Part shown: one piece after another, positions 38,866 to 50,227 of the stretch | Layout: each line of letters begins with the position of its first letter | How positions within the stretch are numbered: the stretch's first letter is position 1 | Origin: Toxotes chatareus | Lineage: Eukaryota; Chordata; Actinopteri; Toxotidae | Assembly: GCA_016801885.1 (NCBI GenBank) | Contig: CM028902.1 | Coordinates: 25,159,580 to 25,223,579 of the forward strand | Direction of reading: 5' to 3' | DNA: 64,000 bases | The notes under the pieces: model-generated | What the model saw: only the letters and a program-made list of their open reading frames with translations | What the model was told of the DNA's origin: nothing | Database searches by the model: none | Program-made: the position numbers and the translations under genes

Positions 38866-39095
38866 GTGAGTAAACTTACGTCGTTTGAGAGTAATAGTTT
38901 CAAAGGAAGCTTCACTTTTGTTTTCTAAACTAAGGTTTACTGCTGGTTACAAGTTAGAAGAACTGACTAACGCATGTGCGGGGTTTTATTTTCAGAGTTT
39001 TTAGCGGACTTTTCTTGTGTGTCGGGGGAAATATTTAATTCTAACTTTTGTGGGAACTTGATTTAGACGTTGACAGGTTATGTTCTCCACTGCAG

Positions 39096-39206
39096 AGTGC
39101 ATCGAAATGAGCCTCCTTGTTTGTTTAAGTGCCTTGGAGCCAGCTGTGGAGCGTTTAAGGCTCATTGTTACCGGAGGCATGCTGTACCTGCTCCCGCTGC
39201 TGTTGG
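39096..39206 (+). other. Candidate exon 2 of unnamed transcript
   Basis: Acceptor TTCTCCACTGCAG|AGTGC and donor CTGTTGG|GTGAGT bound 111 bp. Joined to the 38823 ATG, the frame stays open through the exon and reads a Leu-rich hydrophobic stretch (IVTGGMLYLLPLLL), possibly a membrane segment. The next candidate exon (39329) continues that frame for only about a dozen codons; skipping to 39763 continues it for about 15. The product would be a small protein of about 63-67 residues, or the whole may be noncoding 5' leader. I know no homologue. Confidence 0.35.
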
Positions 39207-39328
39207 GTGAGTTTATTCTACTTCAAATTCATGTACGGTCTGACACAGATCAGATCAGTTTTTATGTGTACCTAATGTTGTTCTTACAATGACCAAAAGT
39301 ATACCAGGTTGTCTCCCTTACATTTCAG

Positions 39329-39380
39329 ATATTGCATGGAGAAAAATATTTGCAGGGCCTTTGTGACACCAATGAAAAAG
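39329..39380 (+). other. Candidate exon 3 of unnamed transcript
   Basis: CCCTTACATTTCAG|ATATTG and GAAAAAG|GTGAGA bound 52 bp. In one frame exons 3 and 4 read through together (LCDTNEKEDALYELTANTW, then stop). That frame does not continue from exon 2, which has stops in it. The conflict argues for 5'UTR or noncoding exons, or a missed exon. Confidence 0.3.
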
Positions 39381-39762
39381 GTGAGATTCTAAGTCATTGG
39401 AATGTAAGTAATCTGTTGTTAGTAAATTTGTATAGTGTTGATTTTCTTGTGTGATATATGCTTTATTAGACAGCATCAGCAGAGATGGAGCAAATCATGT
39501 GGCTTTGATAACGATACAGTCCTGTTCAAACGTTAGTACTCCGTCTTTTAATTCCATGTTTTTTAAATCATCATCTAAATTGATTGTAGAGAGTGTTCAT
39601 GTTAGGCAAATACAACCTCATAGGAACAGCGACACATCACTGGTGAAAGATGCTATATAAATTAGCAAATCTCAGTTTAATTAAATGTTGTGTCAGTCTG
39701 GTAATCAGTGAAAAGGTGGCAAAATCATCACCACAATTTTGATCTGTTTTTGCTCTCTGCAG

Positions 39763-39947
39763 AGGACGCGCTGTACGAGCTGACAGCGAACACCTGGTCA
39801 AGAGCTTGAATTTTCAATCTGAAATGATCAACACCTGCTCAGAGTTCTTCTAAGATGTAACAGCAGCCTCTCTACGACACTGTCTGTCCCACCAGTCATG
39901 TCCGGACACAATGGCTCGGACAACGGTCCCATCAAGGCCAAATATAG
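39763..39947 (+). other. Candidate exon 4 with Kozak-context ATG
   Basis: Acceptor TTTTGCTCTCTGCAG|AGGACG and donor AAATATAG|GTAAGC bound 185 bp. All three frames hold stops in the first half, then ATG at 39898 (CCAGTCATGTCC) opens a frame reading MSGHNGSDNGPIKAKY up to the donor in phase 2. This is the usual look of an exon ending a 5'UTR and starting a protein. I do not recognise the N-terminus. A weak next exon, 40960-41081 (GATGACAG|GCC and CCACAG|GTTGGA), would run into a stop in that phase, so the true next exon is unknown and may lie beyond the stretch I can interpret. Confidence 0.4.
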
Positions 39948-41322
39948 GTAAGCACTTGTATCTTCAGCTATAGGTGCATGGCTCAAACCTTAATCCATCT
40001 CAAGTGAAAAGGCTAACAGCTTCATATAGATATACAGAAGAAACCTGCATTGTGAGATGAAAAATTATTATTACAAAATTCTCAAACAACAACAAAACAG
40101 AACAAAAATACCAAAGTTCTTACATAGAAACAGGAAACCAAGGTAACCAAGGCACAGGTACGGGAACGAACACGGGGAAGACAGACTCATGGACACGGAC
40201 ACAGGGGAACAACAAGACTTAAACACACAAGGCAATGGGCAACAGGTGAAACCAACTGGTTTCTGGGACTGGTTCTATACAAGCAGGCTATTAGACCACA
40301 CAAGCCAAGAAATGTGTTTCTCAGTAGCTCTCCATCTGTGCTCAGGTTTTCTGCAGTTTTATGTTAGAGAATGTTTCGATTGTAGCAGAGGGATGGTGGA
40401 GGGCATCTCGCTTCCCAGTAGACAGTGGGAGCATCTGAATTAAACATGTTCAGCAGTTTGAGATTTAAATAGTCAGTGAACTGTTAAGGTAGCAACACTT
40501 ATCTACAGTGGTTACAGCAGACTCAAGTTGGAGGAGGAACCTGGCAACCCAAAAACTGTTGCTATTAATGGCTTATAACTAATCTAACTAATAAACTATT
40601 AATCTATTAATAAACCCATTAATTTAAACTTATTGGTGCCAATTGGTATCTAAAGTAGTACCAGTGTTGTTACAATAAGGAGAGTACATGTAGTCTGTTA
40701 TTTAGCATTAATTAGTACTAAAGTGTGTGATCACAATGGTTCCTCAGACATAATATCACTGTCTGAAATGGTAGTGTGACAGGGCTCTTTAAATCCTAAA
40801 TGACGTCTTCTTCAGTACATCCCATAGTGTCCTGAACAATCCTGCCACAGTCTTACCAAAGCCCTCCGCTGTCATTGTGTCTCTCTGTTAAATAATGGAA
40901 CACTGTCTCCTTTATAGCCTCTTTAAAGCTATTATATTCAACTTTTGTTCTGATGACAGGCCGTGTGTTGTCCTCCCTCACAGACCGGCTTGTTCCCACC
41001 CCAGCAGCTGTCAATCACCTTGACGAGCTGTCAGGATGTGAAGATGCAGGGAGTAGCGTCCGTACAGTAAAGCCTCCACAGGTTGGAGAACACAAAAGTC
41101 TCCATCCGTCTCTCGTTCTGCTCGGTCTGTTGTTTGTGTGTTTCACTTCAGCAGGATAGAGTCAATCTCTGTCCCACGTTTCCTCAGCTTCCCGTATCTG
41201 TCCTCTGTTGTCATGGTAACCCAACCGTCGACAACCAGCATCCTTGTTCACAACTAACATCGATCACACTCTGTCTCTCTAATGACCAGTCTTTTCTCTC
41301 TCTGTCATTGTCATGCTGTCAG

Positions 41323-41325
<3 letters not shown>
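39948..41325. other. Possible intron sequence; no sure exon
   Basis: If the 39898 ATG is real this is its first coding intron. The open plus frame at 40953-41159 has splice-like ends but the wrong phase. Nothing else is recognisable. Confidence 0.35.

Positions 41326-41360
<35 letters not shown>
41326..41360. repeat. Microsatellite (CA)n
   Basis: About 17 uninterrupted CA units. Confidence 0.95.
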
Positions 41361-41362
<2 letters not shown>

Positions 41363-41956
41363 CTCTGGGAGAGTTAGAGCGTGTACTATTTTTTCATTCT
41401 TCATTTTACACCTCTTCTGATAACACTGGGACAGTATTTGTAACCAGTGGAAAGTCATCCACAGGTTTTTGTCTTGAAGGTGATTTTTGGGTTTAGCACT
41501 TGTAATATGAGCCAGGAAATGATCGTCTCCAGCTTTGCTCTGTTTTAGTTTGTGGTCATTTAATGAAACTGAATCTGCACTAAGCAGAATATAAACTGAG
41601 ATATTGAAGGCATCAGCTCCTGGGCGTAGTTTGAATGAAATTCAGTTCTGTTTTATTTACATGTCACGGCACTTTGCAGAGTAAGGTAAAGGCCTTGCGA
41701 CCACGACAGCGTGTTCAGTGGAGTGGTGGTGCACTGGCTCTGTTACTTCCTCATGTAGTGACAGTGACACTGCACACCTGTGCCCCACATGTAAGTAAAG
41801 TTGAAGTCAATTGAAAATTGCTTTTTCCCAGGAATCGAATGTGTCACATGGAGCTGGTCTGAGCCTGTCTTCATGTTGACTGGCACCAATACTCGTCTCT
41901 CTCTCGCTTTCTCTCTCTTTCTGTCTTTTAGTTCTTCAGCATGTTTCAGCACCATT

Positions 41957-42012
41957 TCACTCTCATCATCATCATCATCATCATCACAGACACACACACA
42001 CACACACACACA
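41957..42012. repeat. Compound microsatellite (ATC)n(CA)n
   Basis: Seven or so ATC units, a short CAGA joint, then about ten CA units. Confidence 0.95.
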
Positions 42013-42179
42013 GTACAGCCAGTGTCTGAGCTTGTGGGAAGTGTTTTGCTGCCACGGTGGGAAACAAAAATTGGACAATAAACAAAACAAGCAATTTGAA
42101 AATGTCTCCCGTTGTCTTTTTCTGCAGAAAGACGCTCAGCCACCCTATATTTGGCATGTACAGTTTTTAGAATTCATCC

Positions 42180-44140
42180 TCTGGGCAAGGCAAGGCAAGG
42201 TTTATAGTGCTTTACAGATTACATTAAAATCATAGAATAAAAGCAAATCATATTACATTAAAATCATAAATAATAGAATAAAAGAAATATATTAAAACAT
42301 TGGAGCAGAAAAAATAGAAAACAGTAAAATAATTAAATAAGAGGAGTGCAGTTAAGGGGACCATGAATGTCGGTAACAAATGTGAGGCAGCAGCACTGGC
42401 ATCTTTGGACCCATTCTGCACAATGTTGACCAGGTAAATAAGAAAAAAAAAATCTGTGGAAAAAGTGTGAGTGAAAGAGAGAGAAAGGTAAGAGGGATGG
42501 ACACACACAGAGCGATAGAGAGAGAGAGGTTTGTTTCTATCCATCTATCATGAAACCACAGCCTGGTCACATGCAGTACATTAACTGGCCATTAGGAATC
42601 AATGGTTCATCCATAATGCATTATGGTCATAGGTACATTAAGAAGTCATGACGTTAACATCTGATTGATGTCATCTGGATGGGTGGGACCGAACCCTTTT
42701 AGCCAAAAAGCACAGGAGAACAAATATATCTGTAGCAGCAGAGCAGAGCATCACAGGGCTTCACAGTGAGGCCCATTACTGCTGAACACCACGTGACGTT
42801 ATTCAGCTCAGTTCTTTATTAAACTCTTTCTCTTAGTACGACAACATGTTTCTTAAATGAGTTGCTAAGATGTGGGTAAACTGTGACATCACTAATACAG
42901 AGTTCATTCAGAGTTATTTTATTCTGTTTTATTTTTATTCTATACTTATTGTGTTAACTGTGTAAACTGCTCACGTGCGTTGAATTGCCCCCCAGAGAGT
43001 GCCCCCCCTAACAGAGTGTCCGTTTCTAAAATAAAAAACACTCCTCAGACCTGAGGAGCTTCAGCGTCCGTGCAGGTTTAATAACTGCTTCACTGTTTGA
43101 TTCTGATTCAGGGAGCACTGAGTAAACCTTCCTCAGATGACCTGAGGTTTGGATGCTTTGCAGAGTGTGAGATGTATTCAGGCAGGAGACCATTCAGTTC
43201 TTTGTAGATAAGTACCGTCCAGGTAATGTGAAATCCATGTGATGTGAATGGAAGGGACTGTAGAAGTGCAGAAAGAGATGTTGTAATATTCCACAGTCTG
43301 AGAAAGGCAAAGCCTTGAGTAACTCCACGTCTGATTTTTGTTTCCTCAGATTCAGAATTACCAACTGACACAAAGTGTCTTATAAATATAACTGGAACCA
43401 GTTTAGCTCCGTGCCACAAAGTGCCGTCCAGAAAATCTGTGGTGCATCTGGTAGTGGGCCTAATTTCTGTCAACGCTGCACAGTGTGTGGGGTGAAAATG
43501 TGCCAAATGAACTAGAGTATTCTCATGGGACAGTAGGCATTTTACCTGAGAGGGAGTTATGGACTATTTGTCTTATCCTCAGAATTTTATCTGTGGACAA
43601 AGATGGAAAATCATTGGTTTATTTGGTGGTTGGCAGTTCAGGAGGGACAGATGCTGAGGGGCTTGTCAGTTTGTCAATGCAGGTGAATAAAGTGCCTTAT
43701 TGTTATTTTTATTAATAATCTCAGAGAAACAGGACTGTCGTTCTCTTTTTAGTTCAAAGTTATAGATGCAAAGTCGCTCTTTAGATGTCACAATGAACAT
43801 GAAGTTTTTCTCCTCCAGTGTTTTTCCTGTCTTCACTCTCTTTTTGAGCTTTTAGCAGTGCAGCATTCCTCCATGGGGCTCAGACACAACTTTGATCTTC
43901 ATGGGGGCAGTAGCATCGATAGCATTCATAACTTTAGCACTGAAACCAAACAGATCTTTGACAGGAAGCGACTGCAGAGCTGGTGTGGGTGGAAAAACCT
44001 GGGTGAGTAATGTACTGGTGTTTTCATTGATGTAGCGCTCTCTGATTACTTCTGTTTTAATTCTGCTGGTTGCAGCAGAAACAGCAGTGATTTTAAAGAC
44101 AGTAAAAAACACATTTATGACCATAAAGGGCAACATCAGT
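42180..44140 (-). mobile_element. Degraded LINE (L2/CR1-like) relic with deletions
   Basis: Three pieces lie in LINE order on the minus strand. At 44136-43852 the linker after the endonuclease reads KVMNAIDATAPMKIKVVS, like the IDxxAPxKxK block of fish L2/CR1 elements. At about 43440-43310 FVSVGNSESEETKI and GVTQG stand for the RT segment ending in VPQGS. At 43215-43108 LIYKELNGLLPEYIS with SSEEGLLSAP matches the C-terminal domain. The 3' end appears to lie near 42182-42200, where GCAAGGCAAGGCAAGG and GTGCTTTACAG read, in plus, as the reverse of a LINE 3' terminus. The catalytic YADD region is lost. It is older than copies A and B by divergence. Confidence 0.6.
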
Positions 44141-45299
44141 CACCACAACCCCACAAATGTGTAGACCTTAGGAAGTAATTAGGTCTAAAATATATCCTTA
44201 TTACTGTAAGTGTCAAAAGTGTTACGTGCTGGTAGAGTTATCCAGGATGTATAAATGTTCTGCCATCTTTGGGATTATCAATATGAATATTTAAACAACC
44301 CATCCACAATTTACACGGCAGACAGGAGTTTAGACAAGTCATCAGAAAAAGTTTGCACTATATTTTGGCTTGTAGATGATCTACACTGAAGTGCAGCATA
44401 TTCAACATGTAGTCAAAATATAGTCAAACTGACTGGAAGGGACTTGAGTGATGTGGAGCAGAGGGTGAGGTGAAGGGGGAGAGATACAGGCTGTGCCTGT
44501 GTGCACTGTCCTCCACACTCTGACCACAGACACTCTGGTTTGGGTGCAGCATCCCGAGGGCATGAGATACGTTTGCACCACGTAGTCTGGACCTCGTGAT
44601 GTTTGAACCTCAGGTTTACAGTTTTTTGTCTTTACAGTTCCAAAAGATATTGAAATTGTCAATAACCTTTATCCCATAGATGAGACACACACATTTCAGC
44701 TCTGTGCTCAGGACATGGAGTCTCCTATAAGATTTGATACCCTTCTTCTCAGAGCTGTAATGCGGCCACATGTTGCGATTAACAGCTTCTCAGTTCCTCC
44801 AGTAGAAAGGAAAAGACTTTTTTCAGGATCTCAGAGCCAGTTTTCCTTCACAGGATGTCAAAAGAGCCAGCATGGATAATAATCCTCATATTACATGGAT
44901 GTGTGGAGAGGATAACTGGCAGCAGCCTCATTAGCTCCCTGACAGATGTGTCAGCCATCGCTGCAGTTTCACTTTTTGCCATTCTTACCTGGTTATAGAG
45001 CCCCAGGTCAGAATAAAGTCTCTTACCAGGTGAGGAATTGGGAATGTTTCTCCCAGCTCTCTGCCTCGCAGTGGTTTTGCAGCTTTTTGGGGGCTGTTAC
45101 TTTGGTAGTGGTTAGCCTTAATGCTAGCAGTGTGATTAGCTTCCTTGGGCTCAACATACTTAATATTGTCCCACATTTCATTCAGAGCCAGTGGCACATA
45201 CTTGTTTTGAAATGAGCAGTACAGGTGGTGGAGTAGGCGTTGATTGACTTTGCTGGGTTTGGAGACAAAGCTTTCCCATGGTCAGAGCAGCTCTGTATG
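44141..45299. other. No gene recognised; one exon-like minus frame
   Basis: The minus strand from about 45220 to 44989 is open (about 75 codons, reading LNEMWDNIKYVEPKEANH) and ends in a consensus donor, ACCAG|GTAAGA, at 44989/44988. I recognise no family and found no partner exon. The rest is unremarkable. Confidence 0.3.
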
Positions 45300-45300
45300 C

Positions 45301-45330
45301 TAGGCTAGGCTAGGCTAGGCTAGGCTAGGC
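45301..45330. repeat. Pentanucleotide repeat (TAGGC)6
   Basis: Six exact TAGGC copies in a row, preceded by a partial copy. Confidence 0.98.
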
Positions 45331-45799
45331 CAACAGGTTCACTGTGTGCTGGAAGAAAACTTTTATTCCATTAATCCACCACTGAAACTAGTCCCATACA
45401 AATGCCCTGTTTCCTCTTATCTGAGTAACGTTTGATAAAAAGCACAGTGACCAGCTGTTTGAAGTTATTAAACCACATATACATGAACTGTTTTTAAAGA
45501 TTTATTTCTCTAGTAAGAACCAGCGGAGCTCAGAGACACAGTAGGGGAGTCAGATAGTGCTGGCAGGTGCGCTAACACCTGCTGGTTTTGGTCTTTGTTT
45601 GCAACCTGCTGTTTTGAATTACAAGTCAAGAAAGCCTCAAGATGAAGAAATAACAAAACCCACCTTAAGGTGCTTTTTGTTTCAGCTGATTTTGGACTTT
45701 ACTGGTGCACAGTCTTTGCAATTAAGTAATCTACCACCGAGCAGCGAACACACAGGTGCTTACCTTCTCTGCTGGGCTGGTAATCCAGCTGTTTGATCC

Positions 45800-45892
45800 T
45801 AAGGGTTGATTGAAGACAACTGGGCTTGTTTGAAGCTTGATGACGTTTCACCTCTCATCTGAGAAGCTTCTTCAGTTCTAGAAACTGGTTAG
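45800..45892 (-). repeat. Recurrent fish repeat motif with GAAGCTT inverted repeat
   Basis: On the minus strand CTGAAGAAGCTTCTCAGATG is followed by AGAGGTGAAACGTCATCAAG, then CTTCAAACAAGCCCAGTTG. I recognise this as a repeat seen widely in fish transcripts and genomes; the parent element (possibly Penelope-like) is uncertain. GAAGCTT at 45832-45838 and AAGCTTC at 45864-45870 can pair. Confidence 0.5.
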
Positions 45893-47375
45893 AGAGCCCA
45901 AACATTTAAACTCATCCCTGTCCCACATAGGGTGGTACCTCTGGGAGCAACTGAAACCACTGGGTGGAACACACATGAGCTGTTTGATGAGCGTGGCTCA
46001 GACAGTAAAACCAAGCAGTGTGTGGCTAAAGTGAGTCTGAGAGGGATGATGTAAGTATGGCACATCACTAAGAGTTATTTCATTCAATGTCAAAATCAAA
46101 AATATTGATCATTTAAAGTAAAATCATAGTGATTTAGTATATTATATAAATATCATTGAATGAAAATCGATTTTTACAGCATTTAACAGTTCAAATAAAA
46201 CAGTATAATTGCATTTCATTGCCTCATGCTGATAGATGTTGCACATATAGAGCCTGTTTTTAATAATATTTTTTATTTTGCTGTGCCATAGACACAGGCC
46301 AGGGCCAGGAGATGTTACACAACACAAAGTAAGTGACACGTTTAAAGACAGCCAGAAAATCAAAGAAAATCATACAAATTATGTAATGTTTGCTCCAGCA
46401 CTGTGGGAGTTTATGAGAATAAATGAAAAATGAGACCTTAACTTATCATCGTGTTTCCTGGATGAAACTACTTTCCCACTGAAGGTGAGGAGGTTTATCA
46501 TCAGACCTAATGTGCTGTACTCTGATGTGCTTTTATCCAGTATCTCTACAGTTCCTCTGTGTGGTACTTTCACAGTATGCAGGTCACATCAGCACTGATG
46601 TAAATGAAAGTGTAAGGTAACATGTGGATGAAATAATCTGTTGCATCAGGTAACAGCTGGCTGAAATGATGTTTGCTCCAAAATCCAATTCAGAATTTTT
46701 CATTCCGCCTCATCTGTGGCAAAAATTGAAAATAACGATAAAAAATAAAAATAAAATGTTTTGGGTCCATGTGGATCCAGTTAGGCCAATATTTTCCACT
46801 GAAGGTGTCACTTTTCTAATAACGTCTGTGCTCTCTCTCACTGCCTCCTCAGAACACTGTGTGTGAAAGCTACCTGCATCCACAGGAGCCATGTTTTGTA
46901 GAGGCCTCTGGTCACAGTGAAGCACCTGAACAACACAAAAACAGCTAAATCTCTTCTTCCTCCTTTTCTCAGTTGGCAAACAAATCATCACATGTTGGCA
47001 TCACAGACACTGACAGCTGTGCAGTATGATCGGCTCTATTGACGTTTAAAATGTGATTACAGAGAAAATTAGAGACAACCACACAGCTCTGTCTCCTGTT
47101 GTCTGTGGTCGCCCTCACCTTTAATCCAGCTGAAATCACGTTTTTGACGTATTTGTTCTCATACATATTTTATTTCCTGTTTTTCTGTTCTGCTGTCACA
47201 GCTGACAGAGTGTGAGATTAACCACAGCCCATGAACACTACACATTAACCAGCAGTTATTCCCACACTGCTGATAAAATCATTATTTTATAATGAGGACG
47301 TCGGCTGACAAAATCACCATAAATCCAGGTTATTGACAACAGCTCAGCTGTATTACACACAGTGCAGGTTCCATG
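45893..47375. other. Intergenic, no gene seen
   Basis: AT-rich unique sequence; frames shorter than 95 codons with no signatures. Confidence 0.55.
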
Positions 47376-47379
47376 TATT

Positions 47380-47690
47380 AACAATAACAAGACCAATAAT
47401 AAGACAATAATTGGACTATGTATAGGACTAATAATAAGACTAACAAAAACAATAGTGAAACTAATGATAATAAGACTAATAATAATTATTAATGAGACTA
47501 ATAATGGGGCAGCAGGTGGCCCACAGCCACAGATCCAGACTCTAAAGCTTTGGAGGCAGATGAACCTGCAGAGAGCGACAGAAGAGAAGAAGAGAAAGAA
47601 CTACAGTAAAGAGGAGGAGCAGTTGGGTATCGTCTGCATAGCAATGGAACTTTATGGAGTGTTTCCTATTAATGTTGCCTAAGGGAATCG
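47380..47690 (-). mobile_element. LINE fragment: RT YADD block joined directly to 3'UTR
   Basis: Read on the minus strand from 47690: PLGNINRKHSIKFHC then YADDTQL, the RT C-box of an L2-type LINE and close to copies A and B. Within a few bases (about 47613-47625) it passes into the same pyrimidine-rich and ATT-rich 3'UTR found at 62925-63185, ending with GTTAATACATGGAACCTGC near 47380. About 1 kb of ORF2 between YADD and the 3'UTR is therefore missing. The 5' side stops at the TG tract starting at 47691. Confidence 0.8.
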
Positions 47691-48112
<422 letters not shown>

Positions 48113-49250
48113 TACCTTTATTCTCAGTTTCAGTGGAGCTTTTAAAAAGCAGCAACATCCTGAGGTTACAAACATACACAAAGAGAATGGCAGACGAAGT
48201 CAGGAGGAGGGAAGTGCACGCTATTATGTGAAGGCTCAGATCTGTGTTTTTTTTTAGGGATTACTTTCTCAAGGATTTCAGCTTGTTGGATAGTTTTGTG
48301 TTACCTTTAGTTGTGGTCTTTCGTCACAGCCTTAGAAAGTATGGATGAGTCTGTCAGTTCTGCAGATTCTGTGGGAATAATATATTTATTTTTTAAAGCA
48401 TTGGCACTGAATGTCTGTATTCAGGATTTTGGAGAGGCTGGCTCAAAGGCAGAACCCATGCTAGTGGTTCCTAAAGGCCACACCCCTCATTACACCGTAC
48501 AGTGTGAAAGTGTAGGAAAGAACAAACATACTGATGATTCTGATTTTCTCAAAGGCTAAAGAGATAAAGATGGAGTGTGGAGCTGAAAGTCCCTGGATCT
48601 GTGATTATTATGACCCTTTTCATCTGGGTTTGAGGTTAATGTGATATTTTTTGTTTGTCCTGAGGGTGGTGCTGAGGTAAAAGGCTCAGTGTTCAAAATG
48701 GTGTTCACATCAAAAATATTAAAGATCTGACATCATGGTGACATCACTGAAATGATGTCTGATGGGACGTGTGCAGGTTTTCCACGCAGACGTTCTGAGT
48801 TCTTAAACTAAACTCAGTAGCTGTTTGCTGTGCGTCGCTTTATAAGATCATATTGTGTCAGTCATCAGTTTACAGCCTGCTCTGCTGCACACAGTGGCCT
48901 TTACTGCTTTAGGGTTCATCCTCATGGGACCAAGATAAATCCAGTACTCATTGAATTAGTTTCAACGTAGATGTGGACTAAAGTGTGAAACTAGGCAGAC
49001 AGACAAACTGAGCATCACCATGATGTTCCCTAAATGTCATGTCGTGTGTCACATCATGTTCCACCATCAGAGATCCACATCATGGGAGAGGTGTGGGTTC
49101 TGGGGCCCCTGAGGTGTCAGGCTCCGGGACACGTCCCCTCTCAGCCTGGTTGGTCATTTTCTTTTAAACACTAATATTGTTACAGGCTGTTTAACTCCAT
49201 ATCAGCAGACATGGCTGAATGTGTGAGTGTGTGTGTGTTTGTTCCTTATA
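48113..49250. other. Upstream flank of ntrk3, no gene seen
   Basis: No coding signal. The frames present are short and unrecognised. A short TG run sits at 49222-49240, near the promoter region. Confidence 0.5.
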
Positions 49251-49949
49251 TTTCCCCGGAGTTACTACCGTCACAGAATGCGCGCGTGTGCACCCCATAC
49301 GTGCGCGCGCATTTGTGTCAGTTTCCACTCTGCCCAGTAGGTGGGACTTGAGGCACCGAGGATCGAGTCTTCCTCTCTCTCTCTCTGCCTCCCGGTCTCT
49401 TTCTGTGTCTCCCCACCATCCTCACTGTCTGGTACCAGCAACAGCGCTAGAGAGAGGAGAAGGAGAGAGAGAGGGAGAGAGATTGAGGGATGACATAAAA
49501 CGATGCACAGAGAGGAGGACAAGAGAAAGAGAGCCGGACTGTGCACGCTCGGAGCCCTTCATGTCTGCACCTGGAATATTTTCGGGATTTTCTCCCTTCT
49601 TTTATTCCCTCACAGCGGCGTGTTTTTTCCTTTTCGAGCAGGGAAACCGTGACTGGCATCAAAATCTTTGACACGCACACGCACACACACAGACCTACAC
49701 ATATACACACACATACACGTACACGCACACACACGCACACAGGTATGGATCCATGAAGGAAGATGTATTTTTTTTTATTTTAACATTTGGACTTATTGAG
49801 ATAAATCAGGTGAGAACACGCACGCACCCCCGCGCGGAGCGGACTCTGGAGAGGATCTGAGTCTTGATTTTTCATTATTATTATTATTATTTTCATCACT
49901 GCTGCGCCGCAAAGTTGCGAAGAAATCTGGGGACTCGAATCGTGACAGC
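49250..49949 (+). promoter_or_regulatory. ntrk3: ntrk3 promoter and 5'UTR region
   Basis: CpG content rises here against the flanks (TGCGCGCG at 49279, CGTGCGCGCGC at 49301, CCGCGCGGAGCG near 49830). A purine-rich tract, about 49448-49540, and an imperfect (CA)n at 49670-49742 lie in the inferred leader. No TATA box is evident. Upstream ATGs precede the main start: a 49-codon uORF from 49503 to the stop at 49650, a three-codon uORF at 49745-49756 and a 35-codon uORF from 49753 to 49860. A strong donor-like CAG|GTGAGA lies at 49809/49810, so the leader may be spliced. The transcription start itself cannot be placed. Confidence 0.6.
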
Positions 49950-50227
49950 ATGGATGGATCTGGTGCGTTATTTGGCGCATTCGGCGTCCGTGGCCCTGCT
50001 AAGAAATGGTGCTGCTGGAAGGTTTTCTTTCTGCTCAGCGTCTTCTTTCACAACTACCTGAGCTCCTTGCTGGACTGCCCGCCCACCTGCACCTGCTCGC
50101 CCACAGAGATCTACTGCAATAAGTCCGACAACAGCAAATTCTTCCCGCTGCTCTCCTTCCAGGGCACCGGGAGCGCCGGGAACAGCAGCGTGAGCATCGA
50201 GGACCTTTTCCAGAATATCACCTCCAT
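49950..50227 (+). CDS. ntrk3: Neurotrophin-3 receptor TrkC, first coding exon
   Basis: First 92 codons plus two bases of the TrkC receptor tyrosine kinase, a plasma-membrane receptor for neurotrophin-3 that autophosphorylates and signals through Ras/MAPK, PI3K and PLCgamma in neurons. Residues 24-41 form the hydrophobic signal-peptide core after a long N-terminal lead. The mature end starts near D42-C43. Cysteines 43, 47, 49 and 56 give the LRRNT pattern (CPPTCTCSPTEIYC). N57-K-S, N78-S-S and N89-I-T are glycosylation sequons. The CP-x2-C-x-CS-x-TEI-x-C series, FFPLL and the NITS end fit TrkC better than TrkA or TrkB. The start is the first ATG of this frame (GACAGCATGG); the exon ends AT|GTAAGT in phase 2, where other Trk genes also split before the first LRR. 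Fish often have ntrk3a and ntrk3b; which one this is cannot be told. The rest of the gene lies outside. Confidence 0.92.

Noticed and set aside
40953..41159. Next coding exon after the 39898 ATG
   Set aside because: The splice-like ends exist but the phase does not fit the 39947 donor and the joined frame stops soon.
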